Positions 19,182 to 29,280 are shown, counted from the stretch's first letter. The stretch: 51,148 nt of DNA from an uncultured Saprospiraceae bacterium (GCA_937950315.1 CALFDU010000069.1:1-51148), one strand, 5' to 3'. Notes: generated from the letters alone by a model not told the origin. Numbers and translations are program-made.

Positions 19182-21642
19182 GTATTTTCTCATATTGCTT
19201 TTTACCATCGTCTCCTCTGTGTCTTCTGCACAGATTACCGGCATCGTCTTGGACAAGGATTCACAGGAAAATATCATTGACGCTGAAGTCATTGAATTGA
19301 CCACTGGCAACAGCACACTGACCGATCGACAAGGATTTTTCAGTCTTGAAGGAAGCAATACAAAAAACACGCAACTTGTCATTTACAAAGAAGGCTACGA
19401 GGTGCTTGATTTCATCATCGACACGATTCAAGATAATTATGTGATATCCATCGAAAAGTTATCTGTTGAGCTTACGCAAATTGAGCTGATCGAGCAGAAA
19501 AGAGAAATCTTTGCAACGAGAAAACTCAAGAACATCGAAGGCACTTCGATATTCGCAGGAAAGAAAACAGAGGTGGTTGTATTGGATCGACTGAATGCCA
19601 ACCTAGCCTCCAATGTCAGCCGCCAAGTCTATGCCCAAATCAGTGGCTTGAACATCTATGAGGGTTCGGACGGTGGACTACAATTGAATATCGGTGGTCG
19701 AGGATTGGATCCCAATCGTACTTCCAATTTCAACACAAGACAAAATGGTTATGACATCAGCGCAGATGTCCTAGGCTATCCGGAAAACTACTACACACCA
19801 CCCTCTGAAGCATTGGAAGAAATCAGAATCATAAGAGGAGCAAGTTCACTACAATATGGAACTCAGTTTGGTGGATTGATTGATTTCAGAATCAGAAAAA
19901 TTCCTAGCTTCCGCAAATGGGACATTCGCTCCAAGCAAACCTACGGCTCCTTCAATTTCTTCAATAGCTTCAATGCCATCGGCTTCAACAAAAACAAATG
20001 GTCGATCAATATTTTCTACAACTACAAACAAGGAGATGGATACAGAGCAAACAGTGAATTCACTTCACACAATGCATTCGGATCCGTAGCATATCAACTA
20101 AGTAAAAAATCCGACATCGCCTTTGAGTTTACCTACATGAATTATTTGGCAAAGCAAGCTGGAGGATTGACCGATGCTCAGTTTGCCACAACTCCTAGAT
20201 TAAGCACCAGAAACAGGAATTGGTTTGCCGTCGACTGGAAGCTGTACAACCTGAAATACAATTACAATTTCTCCAGAGACCAAAAACTTGAGTTGAGTTT
20301 GTTTGCCCTAGATGCAAGCAGAAAATCTATCGGATTCAGAGGAAATCCTGCTGTCCTGAACGAAAATCCTATCACTGCCATTGACGAACAAGATTTTGAA
20401 GGAAACTTCATCACACCTAGAGATCTCATTGATGGACAATTCAACAACATAGGTGCAGAAATAAGATACCTCAACGAATACCAAATCAAAAACAAACTGG
20501 CCAACTACTTGGTCGGAGCCAAATACTACAACTCCAACAATACATCCATACAAGGACCAGGAACAACCGGAACAGACGCAGACTTCTCCCTACAAACTAC
20601 AGCCTTCCCCGACTACGCCAACCAATCCAACTTCACGTTTCCAAACTTGAATTTTGCAGCATTTGTAGAAAACATATTTTACATCAATAAGAAATTGACG
20701 ATTACACCTGGTTTGCGTTTTGAATACATCAACACACAAACAGATGGCACCTTTCAAGAACTCGTTTTCGATTTAGCCGGCAACCCCATTTCCAACAACA
20801 GTTTTACCGAAAACGAATCATTCCAACGACAGTTTGTACTAGCAGGAATCGGTGTAGATTATAAATTCTCTGACCGCGCCAAGTACACGTTCAATCTTAC
20901 TCAAAATTATCGGTCGGTTACTTTCAGCGATATACGTGTAGTCAACCCAAGTTTCATTGTTGATGAAAACATCACCGATGAAAAAGGCCTCTCAGTCAAT
21001 ACAGGCTTCAGTGGCAGAATCAAATCTAGATTCTCGTATGATTTTAATATTTACTCAATTCTCTACAACCAAAGAATCGGAATCATCCTAGATGATCGAG
21101 CAAACAGAAAAAGAACCAATATCGGTGATGCCATCATTGCTGGAACAGAATCCTTGATCAATTTCATTCCAATCCGTAAAGTAAAAAACGGAGAAAAGAT
21201 ATTTGAGTTAAAAACATTCTTGAATAGTTCATTCACCTATTCAAGATACCTCAGTTCGTTATCCAACAATGTTATCGGCAACACCGTAGAATTCATCCCA
21301 ACAGTCAATCTTAAGTCAGGTATCTCCTTCAACTACAAAGGCCTTAATTGCTCTTTACAACACTCATACATTTCCCAACAATTTACCGATGCCCAGAACA
21401 GTCCGATAGCCACTGACGGAGATTTCAGAAGTGGCGTCATCGGAGAAATTCCCTCTTATTACATCATGGATCTCAATCTTTCCTATGCATGGAAAAAGTT
21501 TTCGCTAGAGACAGGTGTCAACAACTTGACAAACCAGTCTTACTTCACGAGGAGAGCCACTGGATATCCAGGACCTGGGATTATTCCGAGTGAAGGGAGG
21601 TCTTTTTATTTGACGCTGGGTGTGGAACTTGGGTCGAACTAG
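19171..21642 (+). CDS. TonB-dependent outer-membrane receptor, FecA-like
   Basis: An 823-residue receptor: signal peptide 1-20 (SSVSSA), a carboxypeptidase-regulatory-like Ig domain (21-100), plug domain (about 120-245, with IGGRGLDPNR and EEIRIIRGASSLQYGTQFGG) and a beta-barrel to the end, terminating in an aromatic strand (SFYLTLGVELGSN). The plug resembles Fe(III)-dicitrate-type receptors. Together with the preceding DUF4856, imelysin and HTTM proteins it should import iron or another metal complex; the ligand cannot be read from sequence. There is no N-terminal FecR-type signalling domain. It overlaps HTTM by 11 bases and is the last gene of the operon, followed by an inverted-repeat element. 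Confidence 0.93.
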   Translation: MPIKYFLILLFTIVSSVSSAQITGIVLDKDSQENIIDAEVIELTTGNSTLTDRQGFFSLEGSNTKNTQLVIYKEGYEVLDFIIDTIQDNYVISIEKLSVELTQIELIEQKREIFATRKLKNIEGTSIFAGKKTEVVVLDRLNANLASNVSRQVYAQISGLNIYEGSDGGLQLNIGGRGLDPNRTSNFNTRQNGYDISADVLGYPENYYTPPSEALEEIRIIRGASSLQYGTQFGGLIDFRIRKIPSFRKWDIRSKQTYGSFNFFNSFNAIGFNKNKWSINIFYNYKQGDGYRANSEFTSHNAFGSVAYQLSKKSDIAFEFTYMNYLAKQAGGLTDAQFATTPRLSTRNRNWFAVDWKLYNLKYNYNFSRDQKLELSLFALDASRKSIGFRGNPAVLNENPITAIDEQDFEGNFITPRDLIDGQFNNIGAEIRYLNEYQIKNKLANYLVGAKYYNSNNTSIQGPGTTGTDADFSLQTTAFPDYANQSNFTFPNLNFAAFVENIFYINKKLTITPGLRFEYINTQTDGTFQELVFDLAGNPISNNSFTENESFQRQFVLAGIGVDYKFSDRAKYTFNLTQNYRSVTFSDIRVVNPSFIVDENITDEKGLSVNTGFSGRIKSRFSYDFNIYSILYNQRIGIILDDRANRKRTNIGDAIIAGTESLINFIPIRKVKNGEKIFELKTFLNSSFTYSRYLSSLSNNVIGNTVEFIPTVNLKSGISFNYKGLNCSLQHSYISQQFTDAQNSPIATDGDFRSGVIGEIPSYYIMDLNLSYAWKKFSLETGVNNLTNQSYFTRRATGYPGPGIIPSEGRSFYLTLGVELGSN

Positions 21643-21684
21643 GATTATTAGGATGTCGTTACACGAGAAAAAATCCTAAAATCC
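21642..21684 (+). terminator. Imperfect hairpin after the TonB receptor
   Basis: TTAGGAT (21648-21654) pairs with ATCCTAA (21673-21679), extended by GGAT (21642-21645) with ATCC (21681-21684), and an inner TCGT-TAC-ACGA stem (21656-21666). It has no clear T-run after it, so it may be a structured repeat element rather than a classical terminator. Confidence 0.4.
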
Positions 21685-21752
21685 CTTATTCCTATCAATC
21701 CTAGTTTGAAAAAAAATCCTAAAATCCTCTATTCCTATCAATCCTAGTTTAA
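21668..21752 (+). repeat. 43-bp tandem repeat, two copies
   Basis: Bases 21668-21709 and 21711-21752 match at 39 of 42 positions by eye (each reads A6, ATCCTAAAATCC, TATTCCTATCAATCCTAGTTT...). The second copy ends in the -7 promoter word of the following gene. The ATCCTA motif recurs within each copy and pairs with TTAGGAT upstream. Confidence 0.85.
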
Positions 21753-21757
21753 CTTTG
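21750..21757 (+). promoter_or_regulatory. -7 element TAACTTTG before the TPR protein gene
   Basis: Perfect TAnnTTTG, six bases before the ATG at 21764, which would make the transcript nearly leaderless. No TTG was found at the proper -33 spacing, so the promoter assignment is tentative. Confidence 0.4.
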
Positions 21758-21763
21758 TGCTGT

Positions 21764-22816
21764 ATGCCTCCATCATTAGATGACATATTAGCCAATCGTG
21801 AATTAGAAGCGTCAGTTTCTATAGACTGGGTGAAAGCGGAATTGGAAAAACAGCCGTATAACCAGTATTTGCAGGGTCTTTTGAAACGAAAGACGAACGA
21901 GCGTGGACTTGTATCGGGTGAATCAATACGAGCTATCATAGACAGCATACTTAACGACGACAAGATGAATACGGGAGATTCTTACTTTATAAGAGATATT
22001 GAGCTAAATGAAGTGACAACATTTGCGGTAGCGGAAAAAAAGGAAAAAGAGGAGGAATTAAAGAAAAATCAAATCACAGCGGCAGCAATCGGAGCGGGAG
22101 CCATCGTGACTGGATCTATCAGGTCGGGAGCCAAGGAAGCTGCAGAACATGCATCTCTCAGTGAGGAGCCAGTTAGTCAAACTGAGCAAATTGAGGAATC
22201 TGGGTTATTGGGGTTTTTAAATAGACTGGATGGAACCATCAAACGAAGAAATCCTACAGCGGCACTTGACCCGATGCTAAACTCAGAAAATTATCAAAAA
22301 TCAGAAACGAATTTAAAAGAAGAAGAGCAGATTATGGCCGAGGATGCAACAAAGACAGATGAGATCGCAGAAGAAGTAGTGATTCAAGAAGAAGTAACTG
22401 AAGAATCCCATGAAGAAATGGAGGCAGTTGCAACCACCCAGAAGGTAAAAAAGAAGAAAAAGGTGAAAGTAAAGGCAGGAAAGGGCTTGAGATGGAGCTC
22501 AATGACGCCATCAGATTATAAAATCAAGACATTGGATCCGTTTACGGAATGGATTAATAAAATTGATGGTGTGGAAGTGAATCCGACTGTCGAGGTAAAA
22601 AAGTCGAAGAAAGGGAAGAAAAAGAAGAAAAAAGGGATGCATATGGAGAGTTTGGAGCAGAAACCGGAGATCGCATCGGAGCAATTGGCGGACTTATTGG
22701 TCAATCAGGGGCATATACAGCAGGCAATAGAGATGTATGAGCGTTTATCTTTGAAATATCCCGAAAAAAGTAGTTTCTTTGCAGGCAAAATTGAGATAAT
22801 CAAAGACAAACTATAA
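21764..22816 (+). CDS. Lysine-rich protein with C-terminal TPR
   Basis: A 350-residue predicted soluble protein with no signal peptide. The N-terminal ~60 residues are helical, followed by an Ala/Gly-rich stretch (ITAAAIGAGAIVTGS), a long acidic low-complexity region, two strongly basic tracts (KKKKKVKVKAGKG and KKSKKGKKKKKKG) and one tetratricopeptide-like unit at the end (SEQLADLLVNQGHIQQAIEMYERL). A TPR protein in this place, between lptE and secG, is usual in Bacteroidota, but the function is unknown. The frame is open from a TTG at 21755; I prefer the ATG at 21764. Three bases separate it from secG. Confidence 0.8.
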   Translation: MPPSLDDILANRELEASVSIDWVKAELEKQPYNQYLQGLLKRKTNERGLVSGESIRAIIDSILNDDKMNTGDSYFIRDIELNEVTTFAVAEKKEKEEELKKNQITAAAIGAGAIVTGSIRSGAKEAAEHASLSEEPVSQTEQIEESGLLGFLNRLDGTIKRRNPTAALDPMLNSENYQKSETNLKEEEQIMAEDATKTDEIAEEVVIQEEVTEESHEEMEAVATTQKVKKKKKVKVKAGKGLRWSSMTPSDYKIKTLDPFTEWINKIDGVEVNPTVEVKKSKKGKKKKKKGMHMESLEQKPEIASEQLADLLVNQGHIQQAIEMYERLSLKYPEKSSFFAGKIEIIKDKL

Positions 22817-22819
22817 ACA

Positions 22820-23092
22820 ATGATTACAGGATTAACTATTTTGATCGCCATAAACTGTGTTTTACTAATGTTAGTTGTATTGATTCAGAATCCGAAAGGA
22901 GGAGGAGTTGATTCTACGTTTGGTGGCCAGGGCGCTACTCAAATGTTTGGGGCAGCAAGATCAACTGATTTCATTGAGAAACTTACTTGGGGATTAGCTA
23001 TTTTATTATTCGTTCTCTGCATCATCACCGCATTGATCGTAACGAATGCTGGATCTGGCTCAGGTAATGTGATCCCTTCAGGATTCGAATAG
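22820..23092 (+). CDS. secG: Preprotein translocase subunit SecG
   Basis: A 90-residue inner-membrane protein with two transmembrane helices (about 2-20 and 55-75) separated by the conserved cytoplasmic loop QNPKGGGVDSTFGGQGATQMFG (signature of SecG, here residues 23-44). It is an accessory subunit of SecYEG that stimulates SecA-driven export. It starts three bases after the TPR gene and precedes groES by 175 bases, a gap with a small AGGC/GCCT hairpin just after the stop and no coding potential. Confidence 0.95.
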   Translation: MITGLTILIAINCVLLMLVVLIQNPKGGGVDSTFGGQGATQMFGAARSTDFIEKLTWGLAILLFVLCIITALIVTNAGSGSGNVIPSGFE

Positions 23093-23267
23093 GCAAATAG
23101 CCTTTCCTTAATAAGCCAAATTGTCAACCAAAATGTCAGTTTGGAAGTCACTCTAGGTACTATATTTATTGAATACTGCTAATATGTCAGATTTTACCAA
23201 ATGGCATAAATAGTGATATATAACACGTGAACCTAAATTTTTTTCAAACACAAAAACAATTATCGGC

Positions 23268-23540
23268 ATGAAGATGAAACCCATCAATGACCGCGTAGTC
23301 GTACAACCTGCAAAAGCAGAAGCCAAAACTACCGGCGGAATTATCATTCCGGAGACTGCAAAGGAAAAGCCTCAAAAAGGAAAAGTAGTAGCAGTAGGTC
23401 CTGGTAAGGATGGAAACAAATTAACTGTCAAAAAAGGCGATAACGTTCTTTACGGAAAGTACGCAGGACAGGAACTGAACTATGAAGGCAAAGATTATCT
23501 CATCATGAGAGAAGACGACATCCTCGTTGTCTTAGGATAA
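23268..23540 (+). CDS. groES: Co-chaperonin GroES
   Basis: A 90-residue Cpn10 that caps the GroEL ring. The family pattern is complete: [22 protein letters not shown] at the N-terminus with the mobile loop ([17 protein letters not shown]), then [14 protein letters not shown] and the C-terminal [14 protein letters not shown]. Two ATGs lie six bases apart (23268 and 23274); the first is used here. It is followed by groEL after 36 bases. I looked for a CIRCE element (TTAGCACTC-N9-GAGTGCTAA) in the upstream gap and saw none. Confidence 0.97.
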   Translation: MKMKPINDRVVVQPAKAEAKTTGGIIIPETAKEKPQKGKVVAVGPGKDGNKLTVKKGDNVLYGKYAGQELNYEGKDYLIMREDDILVVLG

Positions 23541-23561
23541 TCATTCAATCTATTAATTTAA

Positions 23562-25214
<1,653 letters not shown>

Positions 25215-25231
25215 TCATTTCAGAAATAATG

Positions 25232-25265
25232 AAAGCCCCTTGGTCTTGGACCAAGGGGCTTTTTT
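25232..25265 (+). terminator. Rho-independent terminator of groESL
   Basis: A perfect 14-bp stem (25232-25245 with 25249-25262, core AAGCCCCTTGGTC) with a three-base loop runs into a T-run. Confidence 0.95.
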
Positions 25266-25339
25266 ATTTTACAGTAGCTTCTTCTTATTCTATATTCATA
25301 AGCGCACTGTTAGTCGTTAAAGAACATAATATTCTGACA

Positions 25340-25975
25340 TTAGCCAACCTCTTTCAAGAACTCAATGCCTTGCAGTTTGCCAATATTCCCATCCAATTCT
25401 TCCATCAATGGAGTAAAGGCTTTGTTGTTCAAATACTTGCCCATGATGAAAGCCAGAGGCACCAAGATGGCACTGCATATAATAATGGTCATCAAAAATT
25501 TGGGATCGTTGATCAATTCCGCATAGGTGGCACCTCTTTCCATGCGTCCGTAAAACAAACTACAGATGATGATGACCGGGCTCGTGTAGAGAAACAAACC
25601 TTTCTCAATATTCAATGCTCGCTTAAAAAGCTTGGCATTTTCTTGCAGAGAACTAAGAACATTTCCGTCGCTTTTGATATTGGCATCGAGGTCACGAGAA
25701 GCCTTGTTGATTACAAAAAATCCAACAATGTAAAGGGCAGCAACAATGGCAATAACAACAACTTGTTCCATATTGCCTCTTGCTGTAAACATCAAGGCCA
25801 AAAACATGGCAACAAAGCCAGCGCACCAATATGATTTAATTTTTAAGCCTTGCTTGACTTTAGCAATGACTGAGCTTGATTGTGAAGTAATCGCATTCAT
25901 AATTTCTTCGTTTTTTAAACTTTTGTTTGAAAATAGTTTTGTGTTGAGCTGATCCCACTCTTTATGAATATCCAT
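25340..25975 (-). CDS. Membrane protein paired with the ECF sigma factor (possible anti-sigma)
   Basis: A 211-residue protein with a soluble N-terminal ~50 residues (MDIHKEWDQLNTKLFSNKSL...), two closely spaced transmembrane helices (about 54-92), a cytoplasmic helical hairpin and two more helices (about 128-185). No known domain is recognised. It overlaps the sigma-factor gene by 14 bases when the ATG at 25975 is used; the frame is open to 26002, but that start would give a longer overlap and adds MLTSLKSIP before the conserved-looking MDIHKEW. Tight coupling to an ECF sigma gene suggests it controls that sigma factor (inference); no zinc-binding HxxxCxxC was seen. Confidence 0.75.
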   Translation of the reverse strand: MDIHKEWDQLNTKLFSNKSLKNEEIMNAITSQSSSVIAKVKQGLKIKSYWCAGFVAMFLALMFTARGNMEQVVVIAIVAALYIVGFFVINKASRDLDANIKSDGNVLSSLQENAKLFKRALNIEKGLFLYTSPVIIICSLFYGRMERGATYAELINDPKFLMTIIICSAILVPLAFIMGKYLNNKAFTPLMEELDGNIGKLQGIEFLKEVG

Positions 25976-26453
25976 TGGTATACTTTTTAAACTGGTCAAC
26001 AATTTTTGACTTTAAACGGTGGATTTTTACACCGACGTGGTTGTTACTCATTCCAGTAATTTCTGCGATTTCTGGATTGCTGTATCCGTCCAGATGCAAA
26101 GTCATCAACATCCGATCGACCTCATCCAAGCGTTTAATTAAATAATACAGTACTTCATGATTTTCTTTCTTGCTCCCTCCTACTCTCGTTCCTTCCATCA
26201 TTGCATCATCAAGATTTTGGCTTGGTCTTTCCTTCTTTTTAAAACTCAATACGGTGTTCAATGAAACTTTGTACAACCATGTGCTGAATTTTGAATTTCC
26301 TTTGAAATTCTTGAAAGAACGCCAGGCCTGCAATAAGATTTCTTGGTACAAGTCTCTACGATCTTCTGCATGGTCTACGTAAAGACCAATGACCTTGTGG
26401 ATGATATTCTCATCCTCCTTTATCTTACCAAGAAATTCCTCCTCTAAACTCAC
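25962..26453 (-). CDS. ECF-type RNA polymerase sigma-70 factor
   Basis: A 163-residue sigma factor with region 2 (about 10-75, including DRRDLYQEILLQAWRSFKNFKGNSKFSTWLYKVSLN) and region 4 (about 105-158, HLDGYSNPEIAEITGMSNNHVGVKIHRLKSKI). It would redirect RNA polymerase to a regulon not visible here. It is followed at once by a membrane-protein gene, overlapping by 14 bases, and divergently faces the malic-enzyme gene across 196 bases. The region between holds no recognised consensus promoter for it, so it may be autoregulated. Confidence 0.92.
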   Translation of the reverse strand: MSLEEEFLGKIKEDENIIHKVIGLYVDHAEDRRDLYQEILLQAWRSFKNFKGNSKFSTWLYKVSLNTVLSFKKKERPSQNLDDAMMEGTRVGGSKKENHEVLYYLIKRLDEVDRMLMTLHLDGYSNPEIAEITGMSNNHVGVKIHRLKSKIVDQFKKYTNGYS

Positions 26454-26649
26454 TGCTATTATTTATCAGTCTTCAAGATATTAGTATCTGGCGAAGCACA
26501 AATATTACAAGCAAGGTTATTTATTTTCAAATATTTTCAAAGACAAGCTGAAAGTCCTTCATTCATTGGCTTTTCATAACTAGCTTTTTATGTTGATAAA
26601 TCGCAAAAGGGTCTGTTTTTAGTATCTTTAATAGCTAAATCAGTAAGAA

Positions 26650-27828
26650 ATGGATTATTACGAGGAATCGTTGCGCATACATAAAAGGTTAAAAGGAAAG
26701 ATCAAAATCATTCCAAAAATGGATGTCCGTACCAAGGATGACCTATCATTGGCATATTCTCCTGGAGTTGCAGAACCTTGTCGTGCCATTCACAAAGATC
26801 CATCGACAGTTTATGATTATACCATCAAAGGAAATACAGTGGCGATCGTAACAGATGGATCAGCAGTACTTGGTTTGGGGGACATTGGACCTCATGCTTC
26901 GATTCCAGTCATGGAAGGCAAGGCAATGTTGTTCAAGCGATTTGCTGGCATTGATGCTTTTCCGATTTGTCTTGACACGAAGGACGTGGATGAGATTGTG
27001 AGAACATGCCAATTGATTGCTCCTGTATTTGGAGGCATCAATCTTGAAGACATCTCTGCTCCGCGAAGTTTTGAAGTGGAAAGTAGATTACAAGATTTAG
27101 GGATTCCTGTTTTTCATGACGACCAACACGGTACTGCAATAGTGGTCTTAGCCGCTTTGCTGAATGCAGCCAAAATTGTTGGTAAGAGTTTGTTTAGTCT
27201 GAAAGTTGTGATCAATGGCGCAGGTGCTGCGGGCATTGCCATTGCCAAACTACTAAAGTGTGTTGACAACCAAGACACCAATGACTGTCTTGCCGTCAAG
27301 GAAATCATCATGTGCGACTCCAAAGGAATCATACACAACAATCGAGCAGACTTGAATGATTCCAAAAAAGAAATACTTCGCCATACCAACTCAAAAAATA
27401 TATCAGGATCTTTGAAAGATGCTCTGGTTGATGCTGACGTATTTATTGGTGTCAGTGTTGGTAATTTATTGACTGCTGGAGACATTGAGACCATGGCAAA
27501 AGATGCTATTGTATTTGGCTTGGCCAATCCTACTCCGGAGATTATGCCAGAAGAAGCCTACAAAGGTGGAGCGGCAATCGTAGGAACAGGAAGATCTGAC
27601 TTACCCAACCAAGTCAATAATGTATTGGGCTTTCCAGGTATTTTCAGAGGAGCCTTGGATGCCAGAGCCAAGCGCATCAGTCCTGGAATGAAACTAGCAG
27701 CCGCGTATGCCATTGCTGACTACCTTCCCAATCCAACAAAGGAAGAAATCATTCCCGGGACTTTGGATGAGCAGGTTGCATGGAAAGTAGCCGCTGCTGT
27801 CAGAAAAGTTGCAGAGCAAGAAAAATAG
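26650..27828 (+). CDS. NAD(P)-dependent malic enzyme (short form)
   Basis: Oxidatively decarboxylates malate to pyruvate and CO2. The 392-residue protein is the short bacterial form, without the phosphotransacetylase domain. Visible are SLAYSPGVAEPC with catalytic Tyr36, the VMEGKAMLFKRFAGIDAF segment with Lys91, metal ligands in GGINLEDI (Glu132, Asp133) and HDDQHGT (Asp157-158), and the dinucleotide-binding NGAGAAG (189-195). Cofactor preference cannot be read securely. It heads a plus-strand run with the 2TM protein and dihydrouridine synthase. A TATCTTTA word about 25 bases upstream may be a degenerate -7 element. Confidence 0.95.
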   Translation: MDYYEESLRIHKRLKGKIKIIPKMDVRTKDDLSLAYSPGVAEPCRAIHKDPSTVYDYTIKGNTVAIVTDGSAVLGLGDIGPHASIPVMEGKAMLFKRFAGIDAFPICLDTKDVDEIVRTCQLIAPVFGGINLEDISAPRSFEVESRLQDLGIPVFHDDQHGTAIVVLAALLNAAKIVGKSLFSLKVVINGAGAAGIAIAKLLKCVDNQDTNDCLAVKEIIMCDSKGIIHNNRADLNDSKKEILRHTNSKNISGSLKDALVDADVFIGVSVGNLLTAGDIETMAKDAIVFGLANPTPEIMPEEAYKGGAAIVGTGRSDLPNQVNNVLGFPGIFRGALDARAKRISPGMKLAAAYAIADYLPNPTKEEIIPGTLDEQVAWKVAAAVRKVAEQEK

Positions 27829-27886
27829 GAATTACATCGTTTATCAATTATATTAGAACAAGAATTAATTACCTCAAAGAAACCTC

Positions 27887-28267
27887 ATGAGTGACCCAAT
27901 TTTAAGGAAAGCAAAAAAACGAGTAAAGCAAAAGAAAGGATTTTATGTGCACGCAGGCGTCATGTTTGCTGTCAGTTGCTTTTTGCTGGTCTTGGGACTC
28001 ATTATCTCAATTACTGAAAAAAAAGGTGCTATCTTACCTATGATGGTTCCTATCGCTGCCATGTGGCTTTCCGTATTGATTCATTATGTTTCTATATGGG
28101 GAATCCCAGGAATTGCACATATGGGAGACAACTGGGAGGCTGAGGAACTTGAAAAAGAATATTTGAATCTAAAAAGGTTATCCAATACCAAGAAGAATCT
28201 GTCCGACGAAGAATATCTTGAATTGAGAGAATTGGAAGCCAGATACAAAGACGAAGATTTCGTTTAA
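27887..28267 (+). CDS. 2TM-domain membrane protein
   Basis: A 126-residue protein with a basic amphipathic N-terminus (ILRKAKKRVKQKKGFYVHAGV), two transmembrane helices (about 22-45 and 55-75) and a charged helical C-terminal tail (EELEKEYLNLKRL...). This matches the small 2TM family of Bacteroidota, in which the domain also occurs in histidine kinases of the LytS type; the free-standing form has no known role. Its stop lies just before the non-AUG N-terminal region of the next gene. Confidence 0.82.
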   Translation: MSDPILRKAKKRVKQKKGFYVHAGVMFAVSCFLLVLGLIISITEKKGAILPMMVPIAAMWLSVLIHYVSIWGIPGIAHMGDNWEAEELEKEYLNLKRLSNTKKNLSDEEYLELRELEARYKDEDFV

Positions 28268-28286
28268 AACAAAACCTTCAACGCCC

Positions 28287-29270
28287 ATCTCTTCACCCTA
28301 CTTAATATCATCTCCGCTTCAAGGATTCACTGATTATCGTTTCAGGAATGCATTGCATGAATACTTTGGTGGCATAGACTTGTATTACGCTCCTTACATC
28401 CGCCTCAATGGGCGAATGGTCATCAAACCCATTTACGAAAAAGACCTTAAGCCTAAGCACAACAAAAACATGAATGTCATACCTCAGGTTATGACTTGCC
28501 AGCCGGACGAATTCATCTTTGTCATAAAATACATTCAGTCCTTAGGTTACAAAGAATTGAATTGGAATCTTGGTTGTCCCTACCCGATGGTTACCAATAA
28601 AGGCATGGGCTCTGGATTGGTCAGCAAGCCAGAAATCATTGATGAGATCCTGGATCGTGCCCATACAGAAACGGATGTCACGATCTCGATGAAAATGAGA
28701 ATGGGTTACGACTCAGCGGATGAGATTCTAGAGGCCTTCCCGGTGCTTGATAAATATCCACTAAAATCCATCGGCATCCATGCAAGGATTGGCAAGCAAT
28801 TGTACAAAGGTGGTGTGGATCTCGATGGATTCCAACGATGTATTGACAGTACCCGTCATACTCTGTTTTACAATGGGGATATTACTTCCGTTGCAGGATA
28901 TCGCATGATGGCAGAACGCTTTCCGACCATCAATCATTGGATGCTCGGAAGAGGACTGATTGCAGATCCTTTCTTACCCAACATGATCAAGGCTGACCAA
29001 GAGTTATATCCTGAAGATCGCATGGTCTTGTTCAGTAAATACCACGATAGATTGTTTTCTCAATATGAAGAAAAACTGACTGGCGACAAGGCGGTGATCA
29101 GAAAACTATTAAGTTATTGGGAGTACTTTTCTGGGGTATTCAACAATCCAGAAAAGATTGTCAAGAAGATAAAAAAGACCAAGACGATTGAGGCGTACGA
29201 CAAGGCCGTAGCAGAAATCTTAGAAAACGAAAGGAATTTTCAACGGCCTGAAGCATGCGAGTTTGGCTAA
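28287..29270 (+). CDS. tRNA-dihydrouridine synthase family protein, start uncertain (no AUG)
   Basis: An FMN-dependent reductase of uridines in tRNA. The catalytic-Cys motif NLGCPYPMVTNKGMGSGL, KMRMGYD, the HARIGKQLYKG segment and the FMN-phosphate segment NGDITS are present. The first conventional start codon, TTG at 28353, lies inside the conserved FMN-binding N-terminus: reading upstream in the same frame gives SSPLQGFTDYRFRNALHEYFGGID, the family's opening motif. The frame stays open back to 28227 but has no ATG, GTG or TTG before 28353. Non-AUG candidates are ATT 28257, ATC 28287 and ATA 28305; 28287 is used here. A sequencing error or a rare start are both possible. Function looks otherwise intact. 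Confidence 0.85.
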   Translation: MSSPYLISSPLQGFTDYRFRNALHEYFGGIDLYYAPYIRLNGRMVIKPIYEKDLKPKHNKNMNVIPQVMTCQPDEFIFVIKYIQSLGYKELNWNLGCPYPMVTNKGMGSGLVSKPEIIDEILDRAHTETDVTISMKMRMGYDSADEILEAFPVLDKYPLKSIGIHARIGKQLYKGGVDLDGFQRCIDSTRHTLFYNGDITSVAGYRMMAERFPTINHWMLGRGLIADPFLPNMIKADQELYPEDRMVLFSKYHDRLFSQYEEKLTGDKAVIRKLLSYWEYFSGVFNNPEKIVKKIKKTKTIEAYDKAVAEILENERNFQRPEACEFG

Positions 29271-29280
29271 TTAAATCAAC

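Noticed and set aside
21755-21763. TTG start of the TPR protein (MCCM...)
   Set aside because: The ATG nine bases downstream is preferred; the TTG overlaps the TAACTTTG promoter word.
23093-23267. CIRCE operator before groES
   Set aside because: The TTAGCACTC-N9-GAGTGCTAA element is not present in this gap.
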